In this document: piece by piece, positions 27,982 through 36,550 of the stretch
How positions within the stretch are numbered: position 1 is the stretch's first letter
How the letters are laid out: every line of letters begins with the position of its first letter
Assembly: GCA_937927415.1 (NCBI GenBank)
Contig: CALBDS010000003.1
Coordinates: forward strand, 248,001-312,000
Length of the DNA stretch: 64,000 nucleotides
Origin: an uncultured Rhodospirillaceae bacterium
Lineage (GTDB): Bacteria > Pseudomonadota > Alphaproteobacteria > Azospirillales > Azospirillaceae
Reading direction: 5' to 3'
The notes under the pieces: generated by a model
Seen by the model: only the letters and a program-made list of their open reading frames with translations
Told to the model about the DNA's origin: nothing
Databases searched by the model: none
Position numbers and translations under genes: made by a program

Positions 27982-28045
27982 TTGACTTCTAGCCGGGCAT
28001 TGGACTGATATTCCCAGCCAATCTGTTCGAATGGGCCAGACCAAT
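27982..28045 (+). promoter_or_regulatory. Divergent control region with three CCAAT-type repeats (candidate MocR operator)
   Basis: A TTGACT box at 27982-27987 is followed 17-18 bases later by gatatt, a plausible plus-strand promoter. Three related sites follow: ATTGGACTG (27999-28007), its near-inverted copy CAGCCAAT (28015-28022) and CAGACCAAT (28037-28045). MocR/PdxR regulators commonly bind short direct or inverted repeats in such divergent spacers. That these sites are the operator is inference. Confidence 0.45.
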
Positions 28046-29538
28046 TGTTCAAGCATTCCCAACTGGAATCCGTGCAGGCATGGCTGGCTCACCCCGCCCA
28101 TGCGGCGATGCCGCTTCACGCGCGGATACAGCGGGCGATCCGGCAACTCATCCTCGACGGAGCACTCGGCCCCGGCAAACCGCTGCCGGCCACCCGCACG
28201 CTTGCCACATCCCTTGGCGTTTCGCGGGACACCGTGGAATCGGCCTATGCCCAGCTTCATGCCGAGGGGTTCATCGAACGGCGGGTCGGAAGCGGCAGCT
28301 TCGTGGCCGAGATGACCGGATTCACCCCCGGCCATCGGCGCTCGAAACGCAATGCACCGCTCGGCGATCAGGCCCCGGCGCTGAGCCGGCGCGGCGCGGC
28401 CATGTTCGGCAGCGGTGGCGTGCGCGAGATGCTGATTCCCCGCCCCTTCGCCCATGGCGTCCCGGAAACGCGCAGCTTTCCGCTGCCGCTGTGGGAACGG
28501 CTGGAACGGCAGGTTCTGAAGGAGGTCGGCACGCATGCCCTGCTTCACGGCGACCCGCAGGGGGTGGAGCCGTTGCGGCGCGCGATTGCCGATTATGTGA
28601 ACCTGGAACGCGGCGCCCGCGCGACCGCCGACCGTGTGCTGGTGCTCACCAGTTCGCAACAGGCCCTGACGCTGTGCGCAACCATGCTTCTCGATCCCGG
28701 CGACCGGATCTTCATCGAAGACCCGGCCTATTACGGCGCCCGCAAGGCATTCGACGCCGCGGGCCTCGACTGCGTTCCGATCGGCGTGGATCCGCAGGGT
28801 ATCGTCGTTGACCGCATCATGGATGACCCACGCCGCGCCAGGGCGCTCTTCCTTACCCCGTCCCACCAGTTCCCGACCGGCGCGACGCTGGCGCTGGACC
28901 GCCGCCTTGCGCTGATCGACTGGGCGGCCCGGCATCAGGCGTGGATCATCGAAGACGATTACGACAGCGAGTTCCACTATGCCGGCCGTCCCACGGCCTG
29001 CGTCCAGGGCCTCGATCCCCATGACCGGACCATCTACATCGGCACCTTCACCAAATCCCTCTTTCCGGGGTTGCGGATCGGCTATGCCGTGCTGCCGCCG
29101 CAGTTGGTGAAGCCCATGACCGTGGCGCGCACGCTGCTGGATGGCCACACCGCGTCCATGGCGCAACTGACGCTGGCCCGGTTCATGGAGGGCGGGCACT
29201 TCGGGGCGCATGTCCGCACCATGCGCGGCATCTATGCCAAACGGCTCGACCTGCTGGCCGGGCTGGTGCGCACGCATCTGTCCGGCTTCGTCGAACCGCA
29301 GGTTCCCATCGGCGGTCTGCAAATGCCGTGCAGGCTGACCGGCGGCATTCCGGAGGGTGCCGTCATCGACGCGGCGCGCCGTGTGGGCGTCGAGCTGTTG
29401 GGGTTGTCGGCGCTCCACGCCGCCGGTAACGGCACCCCCGGTTTCCTGATGGGCTTTGCCGCCTACACACCGGCGGAGTTGGAGATTGGGGTGAGCAAGC
29501 TGGCACGCGCGCTTCGGACGGCGGCGGCACCGGCGTGA
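28045..29538 (+). CDS. MocR/PdxR-like transcriptional regulator (GntR HTH fused to aminotransferase-like domain)
   Basis: The N-terminal winged helix (about residues 20-90) carries R-I-Q-R-A-I-R-Q-L-I-L-D-G and S-R-D-T-V-E-S-A-Y-A-Q-L. The rest is a fold-type I aminotransferase-like domain with D-D-Y-D-S-E-F near residue 310 and the PLP lysine in F-T-K-S-L-F-P-G-L near residue 337. Such proteins sense PLP or amino acids and activate or repress adjacent genes; PdxR controls PLP synthesis. The start is uncertain: TTG at 28045 overlaps a candidate operator, and the GTG at 28072 is an alternative. It is divergent from the BenE-like gene and 92 bases upstream of glyA. Confidence 0.87.
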   Translation: MFKHSQLESVQAWLAHPAHAAMPLHARIQRAIRQLILDGALGPGKPLPATRTLATSLGVSRDTVESAYAQLHAEGFIERRVGSGSFVAEMTGFTPGHRRSKRNAPLGDQAPALSRRGAAMFGSGGVREMLIPRPFAHGVPETRSFPLPLWERLERQVLKEVGTHALLHGDPQGVEPLRRAIADYVNLERGARATADRVLVLTSSQQALTLCATMLLDPGDRIFIEDPAYYGARKAFDAAGLDCVPIGVDPQGIVVDRIMDDPRRARALFLTPSHQFPTGATLALDRRLALIDWAARHQAWIIEDDYDSEFHYAGRPTACVQGLDPHDRTIYIGTFTKSLFPGLRIGYAVLPPQLVKPMTVARTLLDGHTASMAQLTLARFMEGGHFGAHVRTMRGIYAKRLDLLAGLVRTHLSGFVEPQVPIGGLQMPCRLTGGIPEGAVIDAARRVGVELLGLSALHAAGNGTPGFLMGFAAYTPAELEIGVSKLARALRTAAAPA

Positions 29539-29630
29539 ATGGTCTGGTCATCATGCCGGAATTGGCGGGATATCTCAGACCACTCCGGTGATAGGAACAG
29601 GCGGACCGCCCCCTCTCAAGGAGAACCGCG

Positions 29631-30935
29631 ATGGTGCCATCGACAGCCGCCCCCACGGACCAGACTGCGGCAGAGGCGGGCATCGGCCCCGTCCGTCTTT
29701 CCAACGGCGACCACGCTGTCTTTGCCGCAATCGCCGCGGAACGCGAGCGCCAGCGCCGATGCATCGAGCTGATCGCCTCGGAGAATATCGTCAGCCCGGC
29801 CGTTCTGGAGGCCCAAGGCTCGATCCTGACCAACAAATACGCCGAGGGTTACCCGCACCGGCGCTATTATGGCGGCTGCGCCAATGTCGATGTGATCGAA
29901 GACCTGGCCATCGCGCGCCTGAAGCAGCTTTTCGGCAGCGCCCATGCCAATGTCCAGGCGCATTCGGGCAGCCAGGCCAATCAGACGGTGTTCCTGGCGC
30001 TGCTGGCGCCGGGCGATACCATCCTCGGCCTCGATCTGAAGGCGGGCGGCCATCTCACCCATGGGGCGTCCGTCAACCTGTCCGGCCGGTGGTTCAACGT
30101 GGTCAGCTATGGCGTGGACCCGGAAAGCCATCGGATCGACATGGAGCAGGTCGCCGACCTTGCCCGCACACACCGGCCGAAGCTGCTGATCGCCGGCGGG
30201 TCGGCCTATCCGCGCACGCTGGACTTTGCCCGCTTCCGCCAGATCGCCGACGAGGTGGGCGCTCTCCTGATGGTCGATATGGCGCATTTCGCCGGGCTGG
30301 TCGCCGGGGGCGTCTATCCGTCGCCCGTACCCTTTGCCGATGTCGTCACATCGACCACGCACAAGACGCTGCGCGGGCCGCGCGGCGGGTTCGTCCTGAC
30401 CAATGACGCGGATCTGGCGAAACGGATCAATTCCGCGACATTCCCCGGCCTTCAAGGCGGCCCCCTGATGCACGTCATCGCCGCCAAGGCCGTTGCCTTC
30501 GGCGAGGCGCTGCAGCCGTCGTTCAGAACCTATGCGCGGGCGGTGGTGGAGAATTGCCGTGTTCTGGCCCAGGCCCTGGCCGATGGCGGGTTGAGCATCA
30601 CGTCCGGAGGCACGGATTGCCATCTGGCCGTGGTCGATCTGCGCCCCGTCGGCGTGACGGGCAATGTCGCGGAAAAAGCCCTCGAATCGGTTGGCATCAC
30701 CCTCAACAAGAACGCGGTCCCCAACGATCCCGAAAAGCCCATGGTGACGTCGGGCATCCGGGTCGGGAGTGCGGCGGGAACCTCCCGCGGTTTCGGCCCC
30801 GGCGAATACCGCCAGATTGCCACGCTGATCCTCGACACGCTGCACGCCGTTCGCCGCGGAACGCTTGACGCCGATCGCGCGCGGATCGCCGGGTGCGTGC
30901 GCACCCTCACCGCGCGTTTTCCGCTGCCCTACTGA
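29631..30935 (+). CDS. glyA: Serine hydroxymethyltransferase-family enzyme
   Basis: A 434-residue PLP enzyme converting serine and tetrahydrofolate to glycine and methylene-tetrahydrofolate in its standard form. All core motifs are present: L-I-A-S-E-N near residue 48, Y-A-E-G-Y-P near 70, Y-Y-G-G-C-x-x-V-D, H-S-G-S-Q-A-N, the D-M-A-H-F-A-G-L-V segment and the PLP lysine in T-T-H-K-T-L-R-G-P-R-G-G at about residue 245. It has an extended N-terminus of about 18 residues. Located after a PLP-sensing regulator and before yggS, it is likely an accessory copy with a specialised role (an amino-acid aldolase or 2-methylserine type activity is possible), not the housekeeping glyA. AAGGAG precedes the start. 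Confidence 0.9.
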   Translation: MVPSTAAPTDQTAAEAGIGPVRLSNGDHAVFAAIAAERERQRRCIELIASENIVSPAVLEAQGSILTNKYAEGYPHRRYYGGCANVDVIEDLAIARLKQLFGSAHANVQAHSGSQANQTVFLALLAPGDTILGLDLKAGGHLTHGASVNLSGRWFNVVSYGVDPESHRIDMEQVADLARTHRPKLLIAGGSAYPRTLDFARFRQIADEVGALLMVDMAHFAGLVAGGVYPSPVPFADVVTSTTHKTLRGPRGGFVLTNDADLAKRINSATFPGLQGGPLMHVIAAKAVAFGEALQPSFRTYARAVVENCRVLAQALADGGLSITSGGTDCHLAVVDLRPVGVTGNVAEKALESVGITLNKNAVPNDPEKPMVTSGIRVGSAAGTSRGFGPGEYRQIATLILDTLHAVRRGTLDADRARIAGCVRTLTARFPLPY

Positions 30936-30962
30936 ACCCCCGTCACAGGAGCCTGTCCGGAC

Positions 30963-31748
30963 ATGGCCCCACCCGTGAAAGCCGACCTGCCGAAGGACGA
31001 CATCGCGCGTTTCGGCACCGATCCCGCCGCCACGTTTGCGGCGAACCTGCGGCGTGTGCAGGACCGCATCGGGGAGGCCTGCCATCGAAGCGGCCGCCAT
31101 CCCGACGCTGTGCGGCTGCTCCCCGTCACCAAGACGGTTCCGGCCCCTGTCCTGCGCTGCGCCTTCGCCGCCGGCATCGCGGATTTCGGCGAGAACAAGC
31201 TGCAGGAGGCGCGCGAGAAACAGGCAGCCCTGTCCGATCTCGCCATCCGCTGGAGCATCATCGGTCATCTCCAGACCAACAAGGTCAGGTATCTCGTCCG
31301 TTTCGCGTCGGAGTTCCATGCCCTCGACAGCATCCGGCTGGCGGCGGAACTGAACAGCCGCCTCGACGCCCTGGGCCGCGACCTCGATGTGTTCGTGCAG
31401 GTCAACACCTCGGGCGAAGCCAGCAAATACGGCCTGCATCCCGATGACCTGATGCCCTTCGTGGAGCGCCTGCCGGACTATCCCCGGCTCCGGCCCCGCG
31501 GATTGATGACGCTGGCCGTTTTCAGCCGCGACACGGAACGGGTGCGGGCCTGCTTCCGCCGGCTGCGGGATGTGCGGGACCGCGCCGCCGGCATCCATCC
31601 CGGCCTCACCCAACTGTCGATGGGCATGTCGGGAGACTATGAGGCCGCCATCGAGGAGGGCGCGGATGTCGTCCGGGTCGGGCAGGCCATTTTTGGGCCG
31701 CGCCCGACCGGCGATGCCTTTTATTGGCCGGGCTTCGCCCCCCAATGA
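30963..31748 (+). CDS. PLP homeostasis protein (YggS/PLPBP family)
   Basis: A TIM-barrel protein of 261 residues related to the N-domain of alanine racemase. The PLP lysine is in L-L-P-V-T-K-T near residue 57. Other family motifs are F-G-E-N-K-L-Q-E-A, W-S-I-I-G-H-L-Q-T-N-K, V-N-T-S-G-E-A-S-K-Y-G, L-S-M-G-M-S-G-D-Y-E-A-A-I and the end V-R-V-G-Q-A-I-F-G. Family members bind PLP without known catalysis and keep free PLP and amino-acid pools balanced. It is about 30 residues longer than E. coli YggS at the N-terminus. It lies 27 bases after glyA, so the two share an operon. YggS is usually encoded near cell-division or proC genes, so this may be a second copy. Confidence 0.9.
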   Translation: MAPPVKADLPKDDIARFGTDPAATFAANLRRVQDRIGEACHRSGRHPDAVRLLPVTKTVPAPVLRCAFAAGIADFGENKLQEAREKQAALSDLAIRWSIIGHLQTNKVRYLVRFASEFHALDSIRLAAELNSRLDALGRDLDVFVQVNTSGEASKYGLHPDDLMPFVERLPDYPRLRPRGLMTLAVFSRDTERVRACFRRLRDVRDRAAGIHPGLTQLSMGMSGDYEAAIEEGADVVRVGQAIFGPRPTGDAFYWPGFAPQ

Positions 31749-31788
31749 CCGGCGGCCCGGATACATCACCGCGTCTTCCCCTGTCGCT

Positions 31789-34317
31789 TTACGGCGGCAG
31801 GACCGCCGATTGCCATTGCCCGACGAAACGCCGGTGCTTCAGCGGATCGAGGAAGGCCAGCAGCGCCGGCCCCAGGGCGATCGGGTGCAGGGGCGCGTCG
31901 GTCATGGCGCGCAGGCCGGTGGATGATGCTTCGCGCGTGACGGTGGACGCCAGCGCGTAGAGGGCGGAGCCGCCGGCCACCACATCCTGCCCGCGCTGGG
32001 ACAGCAGATAGTCGATGAAGTGCCCGGCAAGCCGGGGGGTGCGGGCGGTGGCGGGGATCACCGCCACCCGCGACACCACCAGCGTGTAATCCCGCGGCGT
32101 GACGATGCCGATGGGCGCCCCCGCCGCCGCCCGCGCCCGTGCGTACGACCCCAGCACGTTGTAGCCGATCAGCACCTCCCCCCGTTCCACCATGTCCAGG
32201 ATGTCGCTGGAACAGCAGGTCAGGCGCACCTGCACACCCCCCAGCGCCGCGGCCAGTTGCCAGAACTGGCTGAACAGGGCGGCGTCGTGGGCGGCCGTCA
32301 GCGAGCCGATGCCGCTGGACGCCGCGTCATAGGTCGCCACCCGCCGCATGAAGCGGGCCGGGTCGCCGCGCAGCAGGCGGATCAGGGCATCGCGGGTCTG
32401 GGGCGCCTCGCTGTCGGCCAGCAGGGCGCGGTTGTAGACCATCACCACCGGCTCGAAGGTGAAGCCGAACGCCTCGTCCCGCCAATTGGCCCAAGCGGGC
32501 AGCGGCGGACCGGCCGCCGGATGGTGGGGCTGGGTCAGGCCGTCGTTGACCAGCTTCACCTGCAGATCCGCCGCCGAACTGATGAGCAGGTCGGGGCGGT
32601 CCCCGCCGGGCCGGGCCGCATCCTCCAGCGCGCGGTCATAGAGCTGCTGGTTTTCCAGGGTGACGTAATCGATGGCGACCTCCGGCCGGATGGCCTGGAA
32701 ATCGCGGATCAGCGGCTCGATGGCCGCGCGGTCGGTGGCGGAATGGATGCGCAGCCGCCCCCCCTCCCCGCCCGGTGCCGGGTAGAACCGATGCTCCTGC
32801 GCCCACGCGCCCGGAACGCCGGCCAGCACCAGCCCGGCGGCCAGCAGCAGCGCCATCATCGCGGCCAGAGCCGGGCGGCAGGGCGACGACAGCGGCGCCG
32901 TCACCGGGGGAAAGGCGATGCACACCGCCAGCCCGCCGCCGGGGCGGTCGGCCAGGGTCAGGGTGGCGTCATGGGCTTCGACCACCGAACGGACGATGGA
33001 CAGACCAAGGCCGCTGCCCGCCACCCCGGCGGCGGTCCCCCCGCGGCGGAACCGTTCCAGCACCCGCGGCTTTTCCGCATCGGGGATGCCGGGGCCGCGG
33101 TCCACAACCTCCACCACCGGCCCGCCACCGTCCTCGGCGGGCAGCAACGCCACATCCACCGGGCCGAAGGCGCCAGCGTATTTGACGGCGTTGTCCACCA
33201 GATTGGCCAGCGCCTCACGCAGGCTGATGGCGTCGCCCGGCACCGGCGGCACGGCGGCGGCCGGCAGGGTCAGGCGGACGGGCGTGTCCTCCGCCACCAC
33301 CCGGGCGCGCTGCACCACCTGCTCCAGCAGGGCGGCGAGGTCCACCGCCTCCGGCTCCAGGGCTTCGCGGCGGTGTATGACCATGGCGTGGTTCAGCAAC
33401 TGGCTGGTCAGGTGGCTGGCCTCCACCGCGTTGCGGTGGACGCGCTGGGCGATGCGGTGCAGGCGGACGGGGTCGTCCTCCTCCGCCGCCAGTTCGGCCT
33501 GAAGCCTGAGGCTCGCCAGGGGTGTGCGGATCTGGTGGGCGGCGTCGGCCAGAAAGGTCTGCATGGTGTCCAGGTTCCCCTTCAGCCGCGCCATCACCTG
33601 ATTGATGGCATGGACAAGCTGCGACACCTCTTGCGGCGGGGGCAGGACGATGGGGGAGAAATCATGGGGCTGGCGGGCGCGGATCACCCGTTCCAGGGCT
33701 GCCAGCGGGGCCAGCGCCCGCTGCACCCCGAACCAGATCAGCGCCCCGGCGGCCACCACGGCAAAGACGATGGCGAAGAAGGCATTCGTCAGGATATCCG
33801 ATGCCAGCGCCCCCCGCTCCTCCCGCGTCTGGGCCACGGCGATGGTGACCCAGCCGCTGGTGTCGGGCTGGGCGGCGAAACGGTTCAGCACCGCCACCCG
33901 CACCGGCATCCCGCGGTAGGTGGCATCGTGGAACCGCTGGGTGGTGCCGTCGCCGGGCCGCAGCCCCGCCGGGGCCGGCTTCACCGGCAGGTCGGGATAG
34001 CCGGTGATGAGGCCGCCGTCGGGGGCGGTGATGCGGTAGAACACGCGGTCCCGCCGCGCCTGGGCCAGGATGCCCAGCGCGGAATAGGGAAGATCGACGG
34101 CAAAGCGCCCGTCCTGCACCTGCACCGTGTCGGCGATGGACAGGGCCGACGCCAGCAGCAGCCGGTCGAACGCCGCATCCGCCGCCCGGCGGGCGTAGGA
34201 GTCGAGGAACAGGAACAGCCCGGCGGCCAGCACCGCCAGCACCCCGAACAGCCGCACCACCAGCCGGCGGTGCAGCGAGTACCCCTCATCCCTCTTTCCC
34301 GGCCAGTTCAGCCACAT
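31789..34317 (-). CDS. TctE-like sensor histidine kinase fused to a periplasmic substrate-binding protein
   Basis: About 842 residues in one uninterrupted frame. Order: a transmembrane helix (about 20-40), a periplasmic 2CSK_N sensor domain, a second helix (about 165-190), HAMP, the kinase core with H in D-A-A-H-Q-I-R-T-P near residue 261, N-box N-L-V-D-N-A-V-K-Y, and G-x-G-L-G-L-S. After the kinase comes a third hydrophobic segment (about 482-506) ending in G-A-W-A-Q-E like a signal peptide, then an iron/thiamine-type extracellular solute-binding domain of some 330 residues. The fusion puts a binding domain back in the periplasm behind the kinase. It overlaps the response regulator by 32 bases. 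A separate internal start for the binding protein cannot be excluded. Confidence 0.85.
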   Translation of the reverse strand: MWLNWPGKRDEGYSLHRRLVVRLFGVLAVLAAGLFLFLDSYARRAADAAFDRLLLASALSIADTVQVQDGRFAVDLPYSALGILAQARRDRVFYRITAPDGGLITGYPDLPVKPAPAGLRPGDGTTQRFHDATYRGMPVRVAVLNRFAAQPDTSGWVTIAVAQTREERGALASDILTNAFFAIVFAVVAAGALIWFGVQRALAPLAALERVIRARQPHDFSPIVLPPPQEVSQLVHAINQVMARLKGNLDTMQTFLADAAHQIRTPLASLRLQAELAAEEDDPVRLHRIAQRVHRNAVEASHLTSQLLNHAMVIHRREALEPEAVDLAALLEQVVQRARVVAEDTPVRLTLPAAAVPPVPGDAISLREALANLVDNAVKYAGAFGPVDVALLPAEDGGGPVVEVVDRGPGIPDAEKPRVLERFRRGGTAAGVAGSGLGLSIVRSVVEAHDATLTLADRPGGGLAVCIAFPPVTAPLSSPCRPALAAMMALLLAAGLVLAGVPGAWAQEHRFYPAPGGEGGRLRIHSATDRAAIEPLIRDFQAIRPEVAIDYVTLENQQLYDRALEDAARPGGDRPDLLISSAADLQVKLVNDGLTQPHHPAAGPPLPAWANWRDEAFGFTFEPVVMVYNRALLADSEAPQTRDALIRLLRGDPARFMRRVATYDAASSGIGSLTAAHDAALFSQFWQLAAALGGVQVRLTCCSSDILDMVERGEVLIGYNVLGSYARARAAAGAPIGIVTPRDYTLVVSRVAVIPATARTPRLAGHFIDYLLSQRGQDVVAGGSALYALASTVTREASSTGLRAMTDAPLHPIALGPALLAFLDPLKHRRFVGQWQSAVLPP

Positions 34318-34963
34318 AGCCCAGCCCCCGTTTGGTGCGGATCTCCACCGACGCCCCTTCCAGCTTGCGCCGCAGGCGGGAGACATACAACTCGATGGCG
34401 TTCAGCGCGGTGGGCTGGTCCAGGCTGAACAGCCGGTCCATCAGGTCATCCTTGGACAACACGGTGTTGAGGTTGCTGAGGAACAGTTCCAGCAGCCGGA
34501 ATTCCCGCCCGCCCAGCTCCACCGGCTGCCCCGCCACCGTCACCGCGCGGGCGGCGGCGTCGAAGGTCAGGTTGCCGAACACCGTCACCGACGATGCCAT
34601 GCCGTGGGATCGGCGCAGCAGCGCCCGGCAGCGCGCCTCAAGCTCGCGCAGGTCGAACGGCTTGACGATGAAGTCGTCCGCGCCGAGGTCCAGCAGGTCG
34701 ATGCGCACATCCACCTGGGACCGGGCGGTCATCACCAGGACCGGCGTGGCATCCCGCCGCCGGCGCAGCCGGTTCAGCAGCGTCTGCCCGTCGGTGCCCG
34801 GCAGCATGATGTCGAGCAGGATCAACTGATACGCCTCCTGCCCCAGCAACTCTTCCGCCTCGTGCCCCGTGGCGGCCCAGTCCACGGCATAGCCCAGCTT
34901 GCGCAGCCGGTGGACGATGGCGTCGGCCAGATCCTCGGTATCCTCGACCACCAGAATGCGCAT
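34286..34963 (-). CDS. TctD-like OmpR-family response regulator
   Basis: A receiver domain (1-115) with the acidic pair V-V-E-D-T-E-D, phosphoacceptor aspartate 51 in L-L-D-I-M-L-P-G, threonine in V-M-T-A-R and lysine in I-V-K-P-F. The winged-helix DNA-binding domain (about 130-222) ends with the usual V-S-R-L-R-R-K-L-E and R-G-L-G-Y-V motifs. Its kinase partner is the overlapping downstream gene. TctD/TctE-type pairs activate tricarboxylate transporter genes, and the tctCBA genes lie upstream on the same strand, so they are the probable target. Confidence 0.92.
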   Translation of the reverse strand: MRILVVEDTEDLADAIVHRLRKLGYAVDWAATGHEAEELLGQEAYQLILLDIMLPGTDGQTLLNRLRRRRDATPVLVMTARSQVDVRIDLLDLGADDFIVKPFDLRELEARCRALLRRSHGMASSVTVFGNLTFDAAARAVTVAGQPVELGGREFRLLELFLSNLNTVLSKDDLMDRLFSLDQPTALNAIELYVSRLRRKLEGASVEIRTKRGLGYVAELAGKEG

Positions 34964-34999
34964 GGGGGCGTCCTCCCTTTTCCGGGGACAAGGGGTGCG

Positions 35000-35827
35000 T
35001 CAGTGGGCCAGCAGCACCGCGAGCGGCGGCGGTTCGCGCAGGATATCGCGGGTGACCCCGCCCCACACCATTTCCCGCACCCGGCTGTGGCCATAGGCGC
35101 CCATGACCATCACATCCGCCCCCTCATCCCGCGCCGCGTCCAGCAGCGCCCGGCTGATGCTGCGCCCCGCCAGGGTCAGGGGATGGGTGATCACGGACAC
35201 CCCGTGACGGGCCAAATTCGCCGACAGGCGGGCGGGGTCGGCGGCCCGGCCCGGTGCGGGGTTTTCCGCCGCCAGGATCACCACCCGCCCGGCCCGGCGC
35301 AGCAGCGGCAGGGCCAGCGCCACCGCCCGCGCCGCCGCCGGTCCGCCGTCCCACGCCACCGCCACCGTGTCGCCCAGCGTCACCGGCTCCGTGCCCGGCG
35401 CCAGCAGCAGCGGGCGGCCGGATGCGAACAGCGCCGCCTCGATGGCGGGGGCCAGGGCGCCCGAGCCGTCCGCAGGCTGGGCCATCACCACCAGATCGGC
35501 CAGCCGCCCCTCCTCGGCGATGACGTCGGGCAGGAGGCCGGTGACCGGCCGCCACGCGGCGGAAACGGCGAAGCGGTCGCGCACCGCGTCGAACACATGG
35601 TGGGCGCCGTCCAGCGCCGCCGCCTGATCGGCCCGCCCGATGCGGACAAGCTGCTCGGCCAGGGCGGCGGGAATGGCGGCGTTCTCCACCGAGGTGCGGA
35701 TCTCCACCGGCGGGATCACGCACAGCCCCTCCACATACGCCCCGAAACGGGCGGCGGCGAGGAAGGCGGCGGTGGCCGCCCGGCGGTCGTGGGGCTGCCC
35801 GCTCAGGGGCACCAGGATCGTCTTCAT
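35000..35827 (-). CDS. Universal stress protein (UspA family, tandem)
   Basis: A protein of 275 residues with two Usp-like halves. The first starts M-K-T-I-L-V-P-L-S-G; the second, from about residue 150, ends with the ATP-binding-type G-A-Y-G-H-S-R-V-R-E-M-V-W-G-G-V-T-R-D-I-L. The glycine-rich nucleotide motif is clear only in the C-terminal half. These proteins modulate stress and metabolic responses by unknown means. It sits 22 bases after terC and 36 before the regulator in the long minus-strand run. The ATG at 35827 was chosen at the conserved N-terminus. Confidence 0.87.
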   Translation of the reverse strand: MKTILVPLSGQPHDRRAATAAFLAAARFGAYVEGLCVIPPVEIRTSVENAAIPAALAEQLVRIGRADQAAALDGAHHVFDAVRDRFAVSAAWRPVTGLLPDVIAEEGRLADLVVMAQPADGSGALAPAIEAALFASGRPLLLAPGTEPVTLGDTVAVAWDGGPAAARAVALALPLLRRAGRVVILAAENPAPGRAADPARLSANLARHGVSVITHPLTLAGRSISRALLDAARDEGADVMVMGAYGHSRVREMVWGGVTRDILREPPPLAVLLAH

Positions 35828-35849
35828 GGGTTTAACTCCTCCCCCGGCC

Positions 35850-36515
35850 TCAGAAGACCAGCGCGGAATGGGCCAGCACCTCGGACCCGCCACGCCAGAT
35901 CATGTCAAGCGCCACATAGGTGATGACGGCCAGCCCGGCCCAGCCGATCCAGCGGTAGCGGTGCAGCACGTGGGCGATCATGTTGGCCGCCGCCCCCATC
36001 AGCACCACCGACAACAGCAGGCCGATCACCAGGATCACCGGATGGTCCTTGGCGGCCCCGGCCACCGCCAGCACGTTGTCGAGCGACATGGACACGTCGG
36101 CGACGACGATCTGCCAGATGGCTGCCCCCACCGTGGTGCCGGCGACGACCGCCCCCACACCGGCGCCGGACACGGAGCCGGGTTCGGGGGCGTCCATGGC
36201 CTCGTCCGGTGCCACCTCATCGGCGCCGTGGCTGCGCAGTTCACGGTACATCTTCCAGCAGACCCACAGCAGCAGGATGCCACCGGCCAGCGTCAGCCCG
36301 ATGATCGCCAGAAGCTGGGTGGTGATGAGCGCGAAGAAGATGCGCAGCACGATGGCCGCGGCGATGCCCCAGACGATGACCTTGCGGCGCTGGGCCAGCG
36401 GCACGGCGGCGGCGGCCATGCCGACCACGATGGCGTTGTCGCCGGCCAGCACCAGATCGATGGCAACCACCTTCGCCAGCGCCGTCAGTTGCTGCCAGAG
36501 ATCGAGACTTTCCAT
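35850..36515 (-). CDS. TerC-family membrane protein (YjbE-like)
   Basis: A 221-residue protein with about seven helices and the family's conserved aspartate motifs: V-V-A-I-D-L-V-L-A-G-D-N-A-I-V-V-G near residue 18 and the pseudo-symmetric V-V-A-D-V-S-M-S-L-D-N-V-L-A-V near residue 140. TerC proteins are implicated in metal (notably manganese) export and tellurite resistance. Its place between tctA and usp is unusual and suggests co-expression with the transporter. Function is assigned by family only. Confidence 0.88.
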   Translation of the reverse strand: MESLDLWQQLTALAKVVAIDLVLAGDNAIVVGMAAAAVPLAQRRKVIVWGIAAAIVLRIFFALITTQLLAIIGLTLAGGILLLWVCWKMYRELRSHGADEVAPDEAMDAPEPGSVSGAGVGAVVAGTTVGAAIWQIVVADVSMSLDNVLAVAGAAKDHPVILVIGLLLSVVLMGAAANMIAHVLHRYRWIGWAGLAVITYVALDMIWRGGSEVLAHSALVF

Positions 36516-36550
36516 AATGCATTGTCCTTGACGAAAGAACCCGGCCCGGC

